This document shows, in pieces, positions 33,245-43,731 of a stretch of DNA of 64,000 nt. The number at the start of each line of letters is the position of its first letter. The first letter of the stretch is position 1. The notes under the pieces are model-generated. The model saw only the letters and a list, made by a program, of their open reading frames with translations. It did not search any database and was not told where the DNA came from. The stretch spans positions 13,391,753-13,455,752 of the forward strand of contig OX463846.1 in assembly GCA_949825065.1 (NCBI GenBank), read 5' to 3'. The stretch is from Odontocerum albicorne (taxonomy: Eukaryota; Arthropoda; Insecta; Trichoptera; Odontoceridae). A program made the position numbers and the translations under genes.

Positions 33245-33600
33245 AGTACCACTTAGAAAGCAGATTTTCTCAAGGGCGCTCTAGCCGGGGATTTGATCTC
33301 ATTTCCACATCCGCACATTTGATCTCATCTCCACATCCGCACGTTTTTGTACAAAAAATATTTGGTGATAAATTTGTAGAAAACTTACCAAGGGAAGATG
33401 AACCACAAAGAAACCTTTGTAGATTGGACGATAGTAACACATTTAACTATAGGTGGAGTGTAATATAGTATGTGTGTTGTATCCACATATAATCATAAAT
33501 TTTGATAAGAGCTCCCAAAAATGATGATATTCAAGTGCTTCCTAAAGCTGCACACGCCACTCATATCTCCAACACTTAGAGACAGTCCATTTCATGCCAA
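33245..33600 (+). repeat. Repeat X, most complete copy
   Basis: It starts 'agcagattttctcaagggcg', with a 26-bp local duplication ('atttgatctcatttccacatccgcac', 33288-33344). It continues 'caaaaaatatttggtgataaatttg', 'accacaaagaaacctttgtag', 'aatcataaattttgataagagctccc' and 'aagtgcttcctaaagctgcacacgcc'. Related copies are at 16235-17125 (+) and 52925-53195 (-). No coding frame; origin unknown, perhaps a non-autonomous partner of the Tc1 relic at 16400. Confidence 0.7.
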
Positions 33601-33776
33601 AAAACTAGCAACAGCAAAATCGTTGTCATAATACCCCGCCCTATTAGAACGATTCGGAATAATCAATTTATTCTATGTAGACGAAATCTAAAAGTAAACT
33701 TGGCGGTAGAGGATTTCAACGTTCAAACTTGAAGTTCAGGAGGTACATTGTAAAAACAGAGCTCAGATATTGGTGC

Positions 33777-33915
33777 CATTTCCTGGGGCCTTTAAAGTGC
33801 ATATATTTTTAAATATATACACTTTAAAAGCCTTTAAAGGATAAATGTATTTTTACGAGGCATAAAATATAAACAATACGTTTTTGGCACGTATTGTTTA
33901 TATTTTATGCCTCAT
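33777..33915. repeat. Two adjacent hairpins; second has perfect 25-bp arms
   Basis: First hairpin: 'ggcctttaaagtg' / 'cactttaaaagcc' with complementary A/T between (33777-33825). Second: 33857-33881 and 33889-33913 are perfect inverted copies ('gaggcataaaatataaac' ...) around the 7-base loop 'ttttggc'. Such perfect arms imply recent origin or maintenance. Confidence 0.9.
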
Positions 33916-34248
33916 AAACTCCAGAAATCGTGCCAATTGAAAGTATTTTTAAAGTGAAAAATCAACTTCAAGCTGGAGTTAAAAAAATCTGATGCCTGTT
34001 TAACTGAACCGATTAACCCATATATTACGCAACATTGTAATCGTTGAGTTAAGACACAGCCAATGCGTTTTACCGAACTTTCAATTAAACCAAATTTTGG
34101 AAAAATACCAAAAATGTCGCAGATGAAATAACAACACTGACTGCCAGACACCTTTCATCCATTAGTCTGAATAAATTAAATTCCTTAGCAGTCATTTTAC
34201 AAACATGTCGAAGAATTATGAAATCCTCAAATCTCTCTATAGCTAGTT
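33916..34248. other. Unassigned DNA
   Basis: Overlapping minus-strand frames (33912-34318) contain no recognised motif. Not called a gene. Confidence 0.4.
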
Positions 34249-34460
34249 GACGAACACAGTAGCTTAATTGGTAAGATATCTGTTTTCCAGTACAGAATGT
34301 TGTGGGATCGATTCCCAATGGAACCCAGATTCAATTAGAAAAGTAGCAGTCTGGATTTTAGTTAAGGTCTCTTAAACATCTTTCTGTTTGGTTGAATATA
34401 GTATATTTTCACAATGAGTTCGCCACGCTCGTTGTACCATCGTTGCAAGTGTTATTAAAT
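34249..34460 (+). repeat. SINE-A, full length
   Basis: The head is 'cgaacacagtagcttaattggtaag', with B box 'gggatcgattccc' (34303-34315). The body is 'gcagtctggattttagttaaggtctc', 'aacatctttctgtttggttg' and 'cacaatgagttcgccacg'. It is diverged mainly in the 3' third. Confidence 0.8.
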
Positions 34461-34739
34461 AAGACAATTAATTTCTTCAATGCGATAAATTTGCCAGACG
34501 TATTTATGTGTATGAAAGAGTTAAAAATATATAATCTAGTCTTTCATCAAAATGGTTTATGTAGCGTTATATTGCCATTTGTAGAACTGATAATATTTAT
34601 TCAAATTATTTAAATGATTACATGAAAAACAGGTTCTCAGTAGAATTGAAACATAACAAATAAATAAAGAAATCAGACTAGTACAGTAGAATTGAATGTA
34701 ACACCACTGAACGAATAAGAGAGAGCAGAGGGGCAAGAC

Positions 34740-34835
34740 CCTCAGTGATAAATCAGGCAGGGCCGGCCGCCCCCGGGACGCGGGCTGCTTGACCCCCGGG
34801 TCGGGGTGACACGGGGCCGCACTGGTGACAGTCAA
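34740..34835. other. Very G+C-rich patch
   Basis: 'cagggccggccgcccccggg', 'acgcgggctgcttgaccccc' and 'gggtcggggtgacacggggc' stand out sharply in AT-rich DNA. There is no open frame with recognisable content. A fragment of a G+C-rich repeat, or of ribosomal or bacterial origin, is possible. Confidence 0.6.
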
Positions 34836-35061
34836 CCGCTTTAAGAATTTATATCGACTCATTTATCGTTTTAAAGTTTCTTAAAAAAAAAAATATTCAA
34901 AGATTTGCATTATTCTTTGATTATGAGTTATGTCTGATGTTAAAAAAGAACTTTTGATGAAGTTTTGATTGACGATCTCAATTGTTTTATAAATATTTGA
35001 TAAATTATATTTACAGGGAGCATCAGGTCAAAACAAGATAGTACGTCAAAAAAGTTAAAGA

Positions 35062-35205
35062 AGGTCCCTGTTTGGTAAAAAAAATATCATTTGGTAATAA
35101 TACTCGCACGCGCACGCAAGTATTTTTGTTTCTGAAAGTGTAGTATGTTAGAGCGAGAACGAACAAGTTTCGCGTCTACTCTAGTGATTTTAAATCCAAA
35201 GACTA
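35062..35205 (+). repeat. SINE-B, middle part
   Basis: 'tttggtaataatactcgcacgc', 'acgcaagtatttttgtttc', 'aacgaacaagtttcgcgtct' and 'ctctagtgattttaaatcc' match the ordered middle blocks of the family. Head and 3' end are not recognisable. Confidence 0.6.
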
Positions 35206-36025
35206 GAATTTATTTGTTTTTTTTTTGGATCAACTAATAAAAACGAATAATGAAAAAAAAACAAAGTGAAGATGTAAAATAAAACATATATTACCAAGAA
35301 CATAAATCAAGGTAGAGGTCGACAAGTATAAATTTGATTGCTTCTTATCACTAGCAAGTTATATATGTAATTTCACATTTAAATTACAGAAATAAGAAAA
35401 ATGTGCAAAACCAAAGATATCGTAAGATGAGGAAACCAGACAAGATGCTATAGGCGAAGTTGCGTTCAAATAATGCATCAGACCCGGATTCCTTGTAGAA
35501 TGTTGTGGTAATCCCATAAGAAGTCAACCCCCACAGAGAGAAGGAAAGCTGACTATTCACAAACCAGGAATAATACAGAAAAAAATAGATATACGGTAAG
35601 AACAAGAAGAATTTTAAAATCATTTATATTTTTATACGGTTTGTATTTAAAATAATATAATACTGATTTGATATTCTACTACGCAGCTATTGCTTACGTG
35701 AGTAATTCTACTAAGCAGCTATTGCTTACGTAAGTAATAAATAGTAAAGTCAATTTAGTACGATTCGAGAAATGATCAAGAAGCTATCTACTCGTAAATA
35801 CTAATTTTGATAAGAGTAGTAAATATAAATGATAATCTATAAATAATCATTCTCGTCGTTTATACGTCGGTCACAGTGTCAGCTGTATAAGAAACTAGTG
35901 AGAGCTGTCATATTAAATAAATAAAGATCCCATGAGATATGTTTTGAACATAGAACTTTTAGTATTGTTGATCGATGTATTTTATAATTTCTGAATATTA
36001 ATGTTCTTATTATTTTTCAACATTA
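35206..36025. other. AT-rich stretch with a 32-bp duplication
   Basis: At 35674-35738 'attctactacgcagctattg' plus 'cttacgtgagta' is repeated once with two changes. A minus-strand frame 35384-35623 has no recognised motif. Confidence 0.5.
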
Positions 36026-36029
36026 TTTA

Positions 36030-36640
36030 AATAAATAAATACAGGTTTATTGATAGCAACATAGTATGTACATAATACATTTAGACACATTTCAAGAACC
36101 CATTAAATATTAATGTTCAGATGGTAGTTAATTTCATTAATGATAATTATTGAAATAATGCAATGAATTTTGTATTTGAAACATCTTTTATAATATCTTA
36201 ACTTTTTTCGAAATTATTTAAATAAATAAATAAATACAGGTCTATTGATAGCAACATAGTATGTACGTAATACATTTAGACACATTTCAAGAACACATTA
36301 AAAATATAATACATTAAAAAACAGAAGCTATCAAAAGGCTGGGCTCATCTAATAACATCCCTCCGGCCAAGATACACCCCACCAATATAGGGCCAGCCCA
36401 GCCACGGGAACAACAGATGTTTTTCAGCTTCCACCCTTGAACACGTAGAACAAGAAGATAAAATAAAGACAGAAAATAAATAGATGACAAAAAAAATACA
36501 TTCAAGAGAGAAGACATTAAATGGTCCGGGCTCATCCCACAAACATTCCCCCGGCCGAGATACACCCCACCATTGTAGGGCGAGCCCGACCGCAAGGGCA
36601 TCGGGAGGCTTCCATCCCACATCCCCCCATATCTAGATTA
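36030..36640 (-). mobile_element. LINE 3' untranslated region with duplicated module and two tail copies
   Basis: On the minus strand a module ending 'ccctacaatggtggggtgta' plus 'tctcggccggggg' (near 36545-36580) is followed about 190 bp later by a related one ('ccctatattggtggggtgta', near 36375-36400). Then comes the tail 'gttgctatcaatagacctg' with TTTA repeats (36219-36260), and a second copy of the tail at 36030-36110. The single module and tail at 63300-63525 are the same family. The wording is familiar from 3' ends of insect CR1/Jockey-like LINEs. Confidence 0.75.
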
Positions 36641-36792
36641 AAGAATAAATAAAAAAACAAAAACGTATGGCAAGAACTAAATAAAAAGTAAACCCACATA
36701 TACCACCTCAAGTTAACTGTCAGCAAGAACGAAAAAAAGAAAAGCCTCAAAGGAGTCCAAATTTTACAAAATGACAAATGGGAAATGAAATA

Positions 36793-36875
36793 GTTGAAAC
36801 ACCATTGAAATAGTTAGGCAGTGAAATAGTTGTTTCAACTATTTCACTGCCTAACTATTTCAATGTTGTTTCAAC
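36793..36875. repeat. Hairpin with 40-bp arms and 3-base loop
   Basis: 36793-36832 and 36836-36875 are inverted copies with a single mismatch, around loop TTT. The arms are made of repeats of 'ttgaaatagtt', which continues in both orientations to about 36925. A near-perfect palindrome this long is prone to cruciform formation and deletion, so its presence suggests recent formation. Confidence 0.95.
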
Positions 36876-36925
36876 CAACAACAATGAAATAGTTGAAACA
36901 ACATTGAAATACATTGAAATAGTTA

Positions 36926-37310
36926 AGCTGTCACTTCTTGATATAACCATAAGACGTTAAATAACAATGAAAATGATTTAAAAAATATTTAAAAAATATA
37001 TTAAATATAATAGATATTTTCCGTCATTATTGACGGGCTATTGCTAATCTGTAAATAATTACTAATGAGAAGCTTCAAAGTGCCACAAATTACTCAATGC
37101 ACTTCGAATACCATTATATTTTACGGTTACGAGTAAGTCATACTAAAATATTATAAATATTTTAATACAAGAATTTAAAAAAAACTACGAACGTCAAAAC
37201 TTTTTAACGACGCCAAGCGGCGAATAGATGAATTTCTAATGACTGCTCAAAATACATCGTCACCTGAGTGGTTTATTTTGCATTCGAAGGAAATGGAACG
37301 AAAGAGAAAT
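36926..37310. other. AT-rich stretch, nothing recognised
   Basis: It contains a small stem 'ccgtcattattgacggg' (37021-37037). Nothing else noted. Confidence 0.5.
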
Positions 37311-37312
37311 GT

Positions 37313-38214
37313 ACGAGGGTCATCCAGAAAGTCAGGTTACGACATTTATGTAGGATCGAAAAATGCTTGTATTTAATTGAAATTCACAGGATACTTCACA
37401 AATATATTAAACTATTTTTCAACGTAATCGCCGTCGAGACTGAGACATTAATGTAGTCGGGGCACCAGCTTTTGTATGCCAGTGTCATAGACTTCCGCCG
37501 CCAGCTCTTTCAGCCACTTCTTCACAGCTTCCTCGACCTCCTGATCGTTGGAAAATTATTGGTGTGTAGTGACGACCCCACGTCTCATCCCTCGTCACGA
37601 TAGAGTCCAGAAAAGCTTCTCCCTCCTGTGCAAAACGGCGGTCACGCGATTTTGACGGTGCTCCGGTGTAAGCATTCTGGGCAGCCATCTCGCACACAAC
37701 TTCTCGTAACCAAGTTTTTCCGACACAAAATTACCAAGGAGACTTCGAGAAATGTCAGTAAATTTTTCGTGAAGGTCGTCAAGCGTCACACAGCGGTTAT
37801 TTCGCACTTGTTATCCAATTTTTTTGCACAAATTCGTCAGAAATCACTGCCTTACCTCGTCGTGAGTATCAGTACGGCCTTCTCTGAACAACCTGACCCA
37901 CTTCGTGACATGTTGTCGACTCATCATATTACTACCATAAACTTCCACGAGCTTCCGATGGATATTCGCGGCGGTATTGTTCTGCAAAGTCAAAAAACGG
38001 ATGACCGCACGGGTCCCGCACGGACGAGAGGTAGCGGGAGCCCGCGACGACCTCTCCATCGGAAGAATTTACTGTGACTGAACAAAATGGCCGACAAACA
38101 CGCGGGACCATACAAACTGACCGTTAGGATCTCCCCTACACGCCAGGTGCGCCAACTTTGAAACAAAAAGTTTCCCCCGGCCTCAGGAGCCCTTAGTTTC
38201 TGGATGACCCTCGT
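37313..38214 (-). mobile_element. mariner element, internally deleted
   Basis: The inverted ends begin 'acgagggtcatccagaaa' (37313-37330) and its complement ends at 38214. TA occurs next to both ends (37312-37313 and 38216-38217), though a two-base difference leaves the exact target duplication uncertain. The transposase reads on the minus strand from 38059 to 37412. At about 900 bp the element is some 400 bp shorter than a usual mariner, and the loss is inside the catalytic region. Confidence 0.9.
37412..38059 (-). pseudogene. mariner transposase: stops, frameshift and internal deletion
   Basis: From ATG at 38057-38059 the helix-turn-helix part reads AVIRFLTLQNNTAANIHRKL then VEVYGSNMMSRQHVTKWVRL. 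TGA (37844-37846) and TAA (37811-37813) interrupt the same frame. Then RNNRCVTLDDLHEKFTDISR and RWLPRMLTPEHRQNR follow; after a shift FLDSIVTRDETW carries the first catalytic Asp (about 37588). Directly after HYTP (near 37560) the sequence jumps to EVEEAVKKWLKELAAEVYDT, GIQKLVPRLH, a stop, and CLSLDGDYVEK. The second and third catalytic residues are missing. A 149-codon plus-strand frame across it is incidental. Confidence 0.88.
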
Positions 38215-38680
38215 GTATAACTATCATGGCGATCCTAAATGAACAGGAATTATAAATATTATTGAATAATTCAGAAATAATTAATTGTATTTATTTTCAA
38301 AGGAAAGTTATTAATGTGACTTAAAATTCCAATCATTAAATACGAGTACATCATAAAAAAGTGAAATTGTTTTTTAATTAGATATATTCTTGGAACAATA
38401 ATATTCATTATACTCATAGATTAGATTATAATCTTCATTCCTTCCGTTGGACTGTGAGAGTCGGGGCTCATTGCTTCGGTGAAAGTTCACGCATTCATCC
38501 CTTTCTAGGACATATAACTGCTTCACCTTCAGCATATCCTAGTAAAAATCTGCAGCTTGCTTCCTCCAGCTATTGGTTTTTTTTATAACTAGATGCCCTC
38601 CATAAACTTAAGTTAAAAGGACTGATTGAGAAAACATTATATCTCTATAACGAAGTAAGGGAACAAATAGATAAGGCAGC
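38215..38680. other. Unassigned DNA
   Basis: About 38435-38580 is G+C-richer ('ggactgtgagagtcggggctc', 'gcttgcttcctccagctattgg'). No motif recognised. Confidence 0.45.
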
Positions 38681-38689
38681 TACAATATT

Positions 38690-38970
38690 TGTTTATCTGA
38701 GATGTAATATAGAAAGAGCACTCTGGGATGGTTTGAGGATGTAGAACGACTGAATTAAACAAGCTAACAAATAAATATGTAATGACAATGGGAATGGAAT
38801 AAGTGGTAAGCGAAGAGCAAGGAAAGTATGACTGAACCAAGTGAATGATATTTTGAAAGAAATAAACGAAGGAAAAAGTTTTATGTATGTAGAATCAGCA
38901 AAGAATATGTGACGAGATATAAAAAGTTGGCGCTCTGTCCTCTCTGTCTACCCCTACAGGGAAATGTCTT
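38690..38970 (+). mobile_element. LINE-1grp 3' end
   Basis: It has the blocks 'actctgggatggtttgaggatgtagaac', 'ggaaagtatgactgaaccaagtg', 'atgatattttgaaagaa' and 'ggcgctctgtcctctctgtctacccc' with 'tacagggaaa'. These match 8130-8385 in order. Frames are broken. Confidence 0.7.
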
Positions 38971-38989
38971 GAGGGTATGCATTTCATCT

Positions 38990-39368
38990 AGAAAAACTAA
39001 ACCATGCAGCCAAATTCAAACAGATAAGACCTGTACCAGGCCGATCTTGACTTATAATGTTGAAACTAGTGCCGGCACAACAAGGACAAGGAGCCTTCTT
39101 CGGTCATCCGAGATGAGAATATTACGAACCATCGCAGGAAATCTTTAAAATATATGGTCAGAAATTCTCATGTGTATATTGTCAGATGGTGTAGAAAGAG
39201 AAGAGGGTACTGGCGTGATCATGTGCGTAGGATGGGCAGAGACAGAATCCCATACATAACGACACACGAGATCCTCTGCAGGATGTCCCATGGACGACCA
39301 AAAGGTGGAGAGACAGCTAGTGCTTTAAGTTCCAAGAATGATTTTCGCAAAAACAGATGCAAAATCTA
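38990..39368 (+). pseudogene. LINE reverse-transcriptase C-terminal remnant (group 4)
   Basis: In two overlapping frames it reads RPILTYNVETSAGTTRT, SSEMRILRTIAGN, then after a shift RKRRGYWRDHVRRMGRDRIP, GRPKGGETASALSSK and KNRCKI before a stop. The 'Yn.Et......MR.LR.IaG' and 'RR..W..HV.RM...Ri' strings are the usual C-terminal landmarks of another insect non-LTR group. It starts directly behind the LINE-1grp fragment, probably by nested or adjacent insertion. Confidence 0.7.
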
Positions 39369-40334
39369 AATCAAGAAGAAGATGAATATTTTAAATGTGT
39401 TTTGCTTCTTCTCGCCGCTAGGGGCATTTTTCTGTTCAATTTTATGCCAAAGTACTTAGTCTTCTGTAATAAAACTCTATGATATTTGGTCATACTACTT
39501 AACCTCATTGTGGCGGCTGCAACCGTTCCCATGCTTAGTTCTTAATGGGGACAAAATGTCAGCGGGCGAACAGTTTAATTGACTCTGATAATATATAAAA
39601 CGTTTTTGATGACATTGCTGGCATTAAGTGGTTGTTCTGTGAGGGAGACAGCCACATTAGTCTGGTTAAGATTGGAGGCCGCAATATGTTACTCTGTTTA
39701 TAGTGATTTATGGAGAAGTTTATGTCAGTAAATACTTTTATGTCTATATAAAATATTAAATAATAGGCAGAACATGAGTTTTTAACGGATTCACAGACAT
39801 AGTTTTTCATATCATGAAATATATTTTTGTCATTCATCACGTCGCAATAGTTCACTAAAAAAAATCCAAAAAGCATTTTATATTTTCTAACACTTGATTA
39901 CACAATGAATAAACAACAGGTTTTTAGAGCAGATTGCCTTAAGACACAAGGTAATATCTTCCAGACAACCAGATAAGAATAGTTGCCGAGTAAACGCGTG
40001 TCAAGTTTTTTCAATATACTCGTACAAAAAAAATCGCGAAACCTAATATGTCATTTTCAAAACGTATAAAATAAAGAAACTAAAACAAAACAATAAAACC
40101 ATTTTTTTTAATATTTGAAATACCCAGAAAAGGGAAATAGAGAAAGAAGAATAAAATAGAATGGGGATGGAAAAGAAACATGTTACATTAGTAAAGAGCG
40201 ATATGTCGATATTAAAACAAGCCAATAAAGGTGTGAGTCTTCCGGTAGATGGTAACTTATTTCAGAGTCTAACGGCATGAATAAAGAGTTCTTTGGAGAA
40301 ATTAAAGTGACGAATTGGAATGCTAATAGCTACC
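39369..40334. other. No gene; possible SINE-A trace at 39895-40010
   Basis: 'ttagagcagattgccttaagacacaaggtaatatcttccagacaaccagat' recalls the complement of the SINE-A tail but is poorly conserved. The patch 39400-39560 ('ttctcgccgctaggggca', 'tgtggcggctgcaaccg') is low-copy. Confidence 0.4.
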
Positions 40335-40675
40335 GTCTCGTAGTCGAGGATCCCCTCACCATTCTAATGCAAATTCAGTTGGAAAGCGAAGCAGTGCCAT
40401 GGACTTGTGAATGACCCGTTGAACATCAGAAAACTTACCGGCCACTCCGCTGTACTGGATCCGGTGTCACACGAAGTGAGACGATCGAATCACACCGGCA
40501 TGGTTTTTACTTTTTTTAAAGAGTAAATATGACCGAAGTCATAGGTATCCTTATAACCTTGAATACTAGGTGGAAAAATGCTTGGGTCATTTGAGGGGAG
40601 TAACACAGCGCGGAGTTCGAACCGTCGACCTTCCGCACGGAAGACCAGTGTGTTATGCACCTCAATAGTTACCAC
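40335..40675 (-). repeat. SINE-C, full length
   Basis: The minus strand shows the head (complement of 'accagtgtgttatgcacctc', 40645-40664), the B box (complement of 'ggagttcgaaccgtcg'), 'tccacctagtattcaagg', 'cctatgacttcggtcat', and the distal part 'ggatccagtacagcggagtgg' and 'gaggggatcctcgactacg'. It is collinear with 32918-33235 and is the best reference copy for the family. Confidence 0.88.
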
Positions 40676-41215
40676 TGCTTGAGCGTAGTGCAAGTCCATA
40701 ATTAGAGGCTGAAACTATACGATAAGATATTTAGGAACAGCAGGACTGTTATGACAATATATGGACCTGTCAACTATGTATGTGTTTCGATCATTTAAGT
40801 TTTTTCTTTGATATAATTTGACACCTTCGGTTGCATATATATTTTAAACATCGTTAATGGATGTAGTTACCATTAGGTAAATATCAATACATGTATGGGT
40901 GAATAATGAAATACCATAGCAAGTTGAGGAGTTTTATTTTGAGGGAAGCGTGAGAGATGGTAAGATATATAAATATATTTATGGAAACTCCCATGAAAGG
41001 CATGTTGCAGATACGGTCAACAGTTCGCTTATAACGCTTTTTATCAGTAAAAAATCGACATTAAAAAATGGTAGTACATGATGGTATGTTTGTGCCTATT
41101 TTGGTGTAAAAAAGTTAAGCTACGGATATTAAGGAAGAAATATAAGAGAACAAAAAGTTGGACAGAAATACAATATTTTATAAGTATACGTTATATTACT
41201 TAGTAATAACTGGAT
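40676..41215. other. AT-rich stretch, nothing recognised
   Basis: No repeat or coding similarity noticed. Confidence 0.5.
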
Positions 41216-41219
41216 TAAG

Positions 41220-41490
41220 AATAACTAATTGTTAGTTTTGGATGTTGTAAGAAAATTCAAGAAAATGGTTTTGTGATGGTTTAGACATAACGAGATCATG
41301 ATTTCTTAAAGACGTATAAAACAAATATATGCATGTCTTGAATGAATCACTTGCGAGGAAGGTATAGGTCGAGGAAAAAATGGAAGGTTAAGATTGGGAA
41401 AATTTTGACTAAAGAATAAGTAACAATCATTAGAAACAGAAGACCTTGTATAACGAGATTAATCAGTGTGGATGAGACTTAAAATGGGTT
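41220..41490 (+). mobile_element. LINE 3' coding remnant, LINE-1grp relative
   Basis: One frame reads RGRYRSRKKWKVKIGKILTK, a stop, then VTIIRNRRPCITRLISVDET. This follows the family pattern 'KGRPRKSYxDhIGxILKKGqixstRNRRACMkRxMxVxEA'. It is a diverged relative of LINE-1grp. Confidence 0.6.
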
Positions 41491-41609
41491 CACTTATCAA
41501 ATAAAAAATATCGTGTAAAGTAAAAGTGGTATTAATATGCAATATGTAGGTAGAAATTTGTGTCAGATTTTATCTGTAATGAAGATTTTTTTAAATATTG
41601 ATTTTTTTG

Positions 41610-41790
41610 CCTTAAATTTTGTTCTGTAGAATTTTGGAATTATGATCTTGATATATTTTTTATCGCATTCGTTTCACTAATAATAATATTGCTTCTCTGT
41701 ATTTCTCCATTTTATTCAAACCTGCACAGTTCTATAAAAAAACAAAATCTTCCTACCCTGAAATGAAATTTAAGAAAAAACCTAGTTTTG
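41610..41790 (+). repeat. Repeat Y, copy 1
   Basis: 'gcattcgtttcactaataataatattgctt', 'tttattcaaacctgcacagttc' and 'aacaaaatcttcctaccctg' correspond in order to 46034-46140. No coding content; origin unknown. Confidence 0.55.
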
Positions 41791-42077
41791 AAAATATCCA
41801 AATTTTCATTAAATCAAAACAAATATTAACGTTTAACACATTATCCAATTAAAAATAATTACATTTGCCTTGAAGAAGCGCATATTTTTTTTGAAGCCCA
41901 TGATGAATCTGTTGGCTTTTCCAAATGCATTAATATCCGTCTGTTTGTATTGACTGTCATATCACTGCACTTTATAAAAATGTTCACATTTGAAAATATT
42001 TTAAGGGTTTTTTCCCCACCTTTCTTTTATTTATTCATATATTGTACTTCATTATATTAACATGAATAACTTATTCA

Positions 42078-42240
42078 ACCCACCCGGAGGCTGCAGGTTT
42101 AATTCCGTGTTGGTGAATTTTTTTAAATATTTCCAAAATGGCTTTCACTTAAGGTTTCTGTTACGGTTGTGGTTGTTTATAAGAGATTGCAACATGAAAA
42201 TTAACAGTTTGGTTTTACTGCGGAGAACAATAATATAGTG
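42078..42240 (+). repeat. SINE-A lacking the first part of the head
   Basis: It begins 'aacccacccggaggctgcaggtttaattcc' (the B-box half), followed by 'atggctttcacttaaggtttctg', 'ggttgtttataagagattgc' and 'aacatgaaaattaacagtttgg'. Confidence 0.65.
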
Positions 42241-42955
42241 CAATATAATATTTCAATTCAACACTCATCTCCTAGATTTAATGTTTTGACTTAATGCATA
42301 ATGAAATCACAAATGTACTACATAGTTTTTTTTCTCGACTCTTTTGTAACTTCCACTCCACGAGAAAAAGTTTCCAAGATTTTCGACATTGTTTAACCAT
42401 CAAAAGTACAATAGTTGTTCACAATTCTCCCTTTTGATCTATTACTAAAATGTTAAGTTCTCTAAGGTTAAATTCCAGATAAAAAGTCATATCTCTAAAA
42501 TAACTGTACTTCAACAAATTTGTGCCAATGTCTTTTTTTCTTAGGAGTTTTTTGCAAGAGGCTGCTGCTTGGACCTATTAGATTGTTTATGTATGAATTT
42601 CGAGGGTGTAAGTCAGCTGTTCAAAAAACATGTATAATAAACCTAGACATAATTATAGCAGCAGTTCGATAAACTTTTAAAGATTAGTACTTATAGAAAT
42701 GCTTGAAAACAAAGAAAAATCTTGTGCTCAAGAGGGTAGTTTTCGAGAAAATTGTTCAATCTCGTTTATTTAATATTACAAACGTTTCACTCTGCAATAT
42801 AATTTTAAAAAAAACATAACATACTCATATTCCTGGTAGTAATTTATTTATTCTATATAAATGATCATTTTACCAAATGCCTAGAAATAATAAAGAATCC
42901 GGGGGCGGCAGAATTTTTGTGAATTAAGTTTTATAAAATAAAAAAAATATTATTA
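42241..42955. other. AT-rich stretch, nothing recognised
   Basis: No repeat or coding similarity noticed. Confidence 0.5.
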
Positions 42956-42961
42956 TATGTG

Positions 42962-43285
42962 TACATTCATACATATCATCACGCCGTTTCCCTGCTGGTA
43001 TAAACAGAAATAACAGAGTGCATGACTACTATTTCGACACACATATTTTGCCTCTTCCACATCAACACTCGTTCTTATAGAGCTCCTATGATTTCTCTTA
43101 AATTTTACATTTCCTTTTTACGAAATGTTATTTACTAAATCCTACCATAATTTCCTGGATTTTCCCCTATCACATTTGTACTGTATATTTATTTTGTTAA
43201 GTCTTTCCTCATTTATTTATTACATGTGCCCAAACCATCTCAAAGTGTTCTTTATCTTATTTAGACATCAGCCTTAAGTTCAATA
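42962..43285 (-). mobile_element. LINE-1grp 3' end
   Basis: 'catcacgccgtttccctgctgg' is the complement of the terminal 'ctacagggaaacggcgtgatg' block. 'cctcttccacatcaacac', 'cctaccataatttcctgga' and 'cacatttgtactgtatatttattttgttaa' follow, with 'catgtgcccaaaccatctcaaa' at the upstream end (complement of the GHVxRM region). No open frame. Confidence 0.7.
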
Positions 43286-43359
43286 AATATTTATATGTAT
43301 TTTAATGAAAAGTTTCAGTAAATTTTAAATATTTATTTAAATTTATGTTAAATATTGAC

Positions 43360-43605
43360 GTCCGTGGCCAATTGATGATTTCCATCCACAGATTTTTGGT
43401 GATAAATCTCATTCTGGTACTCGTAAAAGCAATGTTGCAATATAACAATACTAACATGCCTAGATGTGACGGGAGTGTTATACAGGGTAATATTTTTAGC
43501 ACGTTCAATGACGAACCGTGAGTTTCGTGCTCACTCCAATGGTTCTAAGCCCGAAGGTTCGATTAATGGACTCGATAACAATGTTTATTACTAACGCAAT
43601 CTTTA
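43360..43605 (+). repeat. SINE-B copy
   Basis: The head remnant is 'gacgtccgtggccaattgatg'. It is followed by 'ggtactcgtaaaagcaatgttgc', 'caatgacgaaccgtgagtttcgtgctcactcc' and 'gttctaagcccgaaggttcgattaatggac'. The last block is the best preserved example of the 3' part of this family. The B-box region is decayed. Confidence 0.75.
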
Positions 43606-43731
43606 AAATTTCCGAATCACTATTTATGATATATTAAAAGGTATTATGGTACCGAAATCGTATGCGAACGGAAAACAACTTGAGCGAAATGTAATTGAAA
43701 AAACACTAATTTAGCAGATTAAAGCTTAATC

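Noticed and set aside
36314..36777. Overlapping minus-strand frames of 80-102 codons
   Set aside because: They lie in the G+C-richer LINE 3' untranslated modules and show no protein features.
37628..38077. 149-codon plus-strand frame
   Set aside because: It is antisense to the mariner transposase relic, which explains its higher G+C content and openness.
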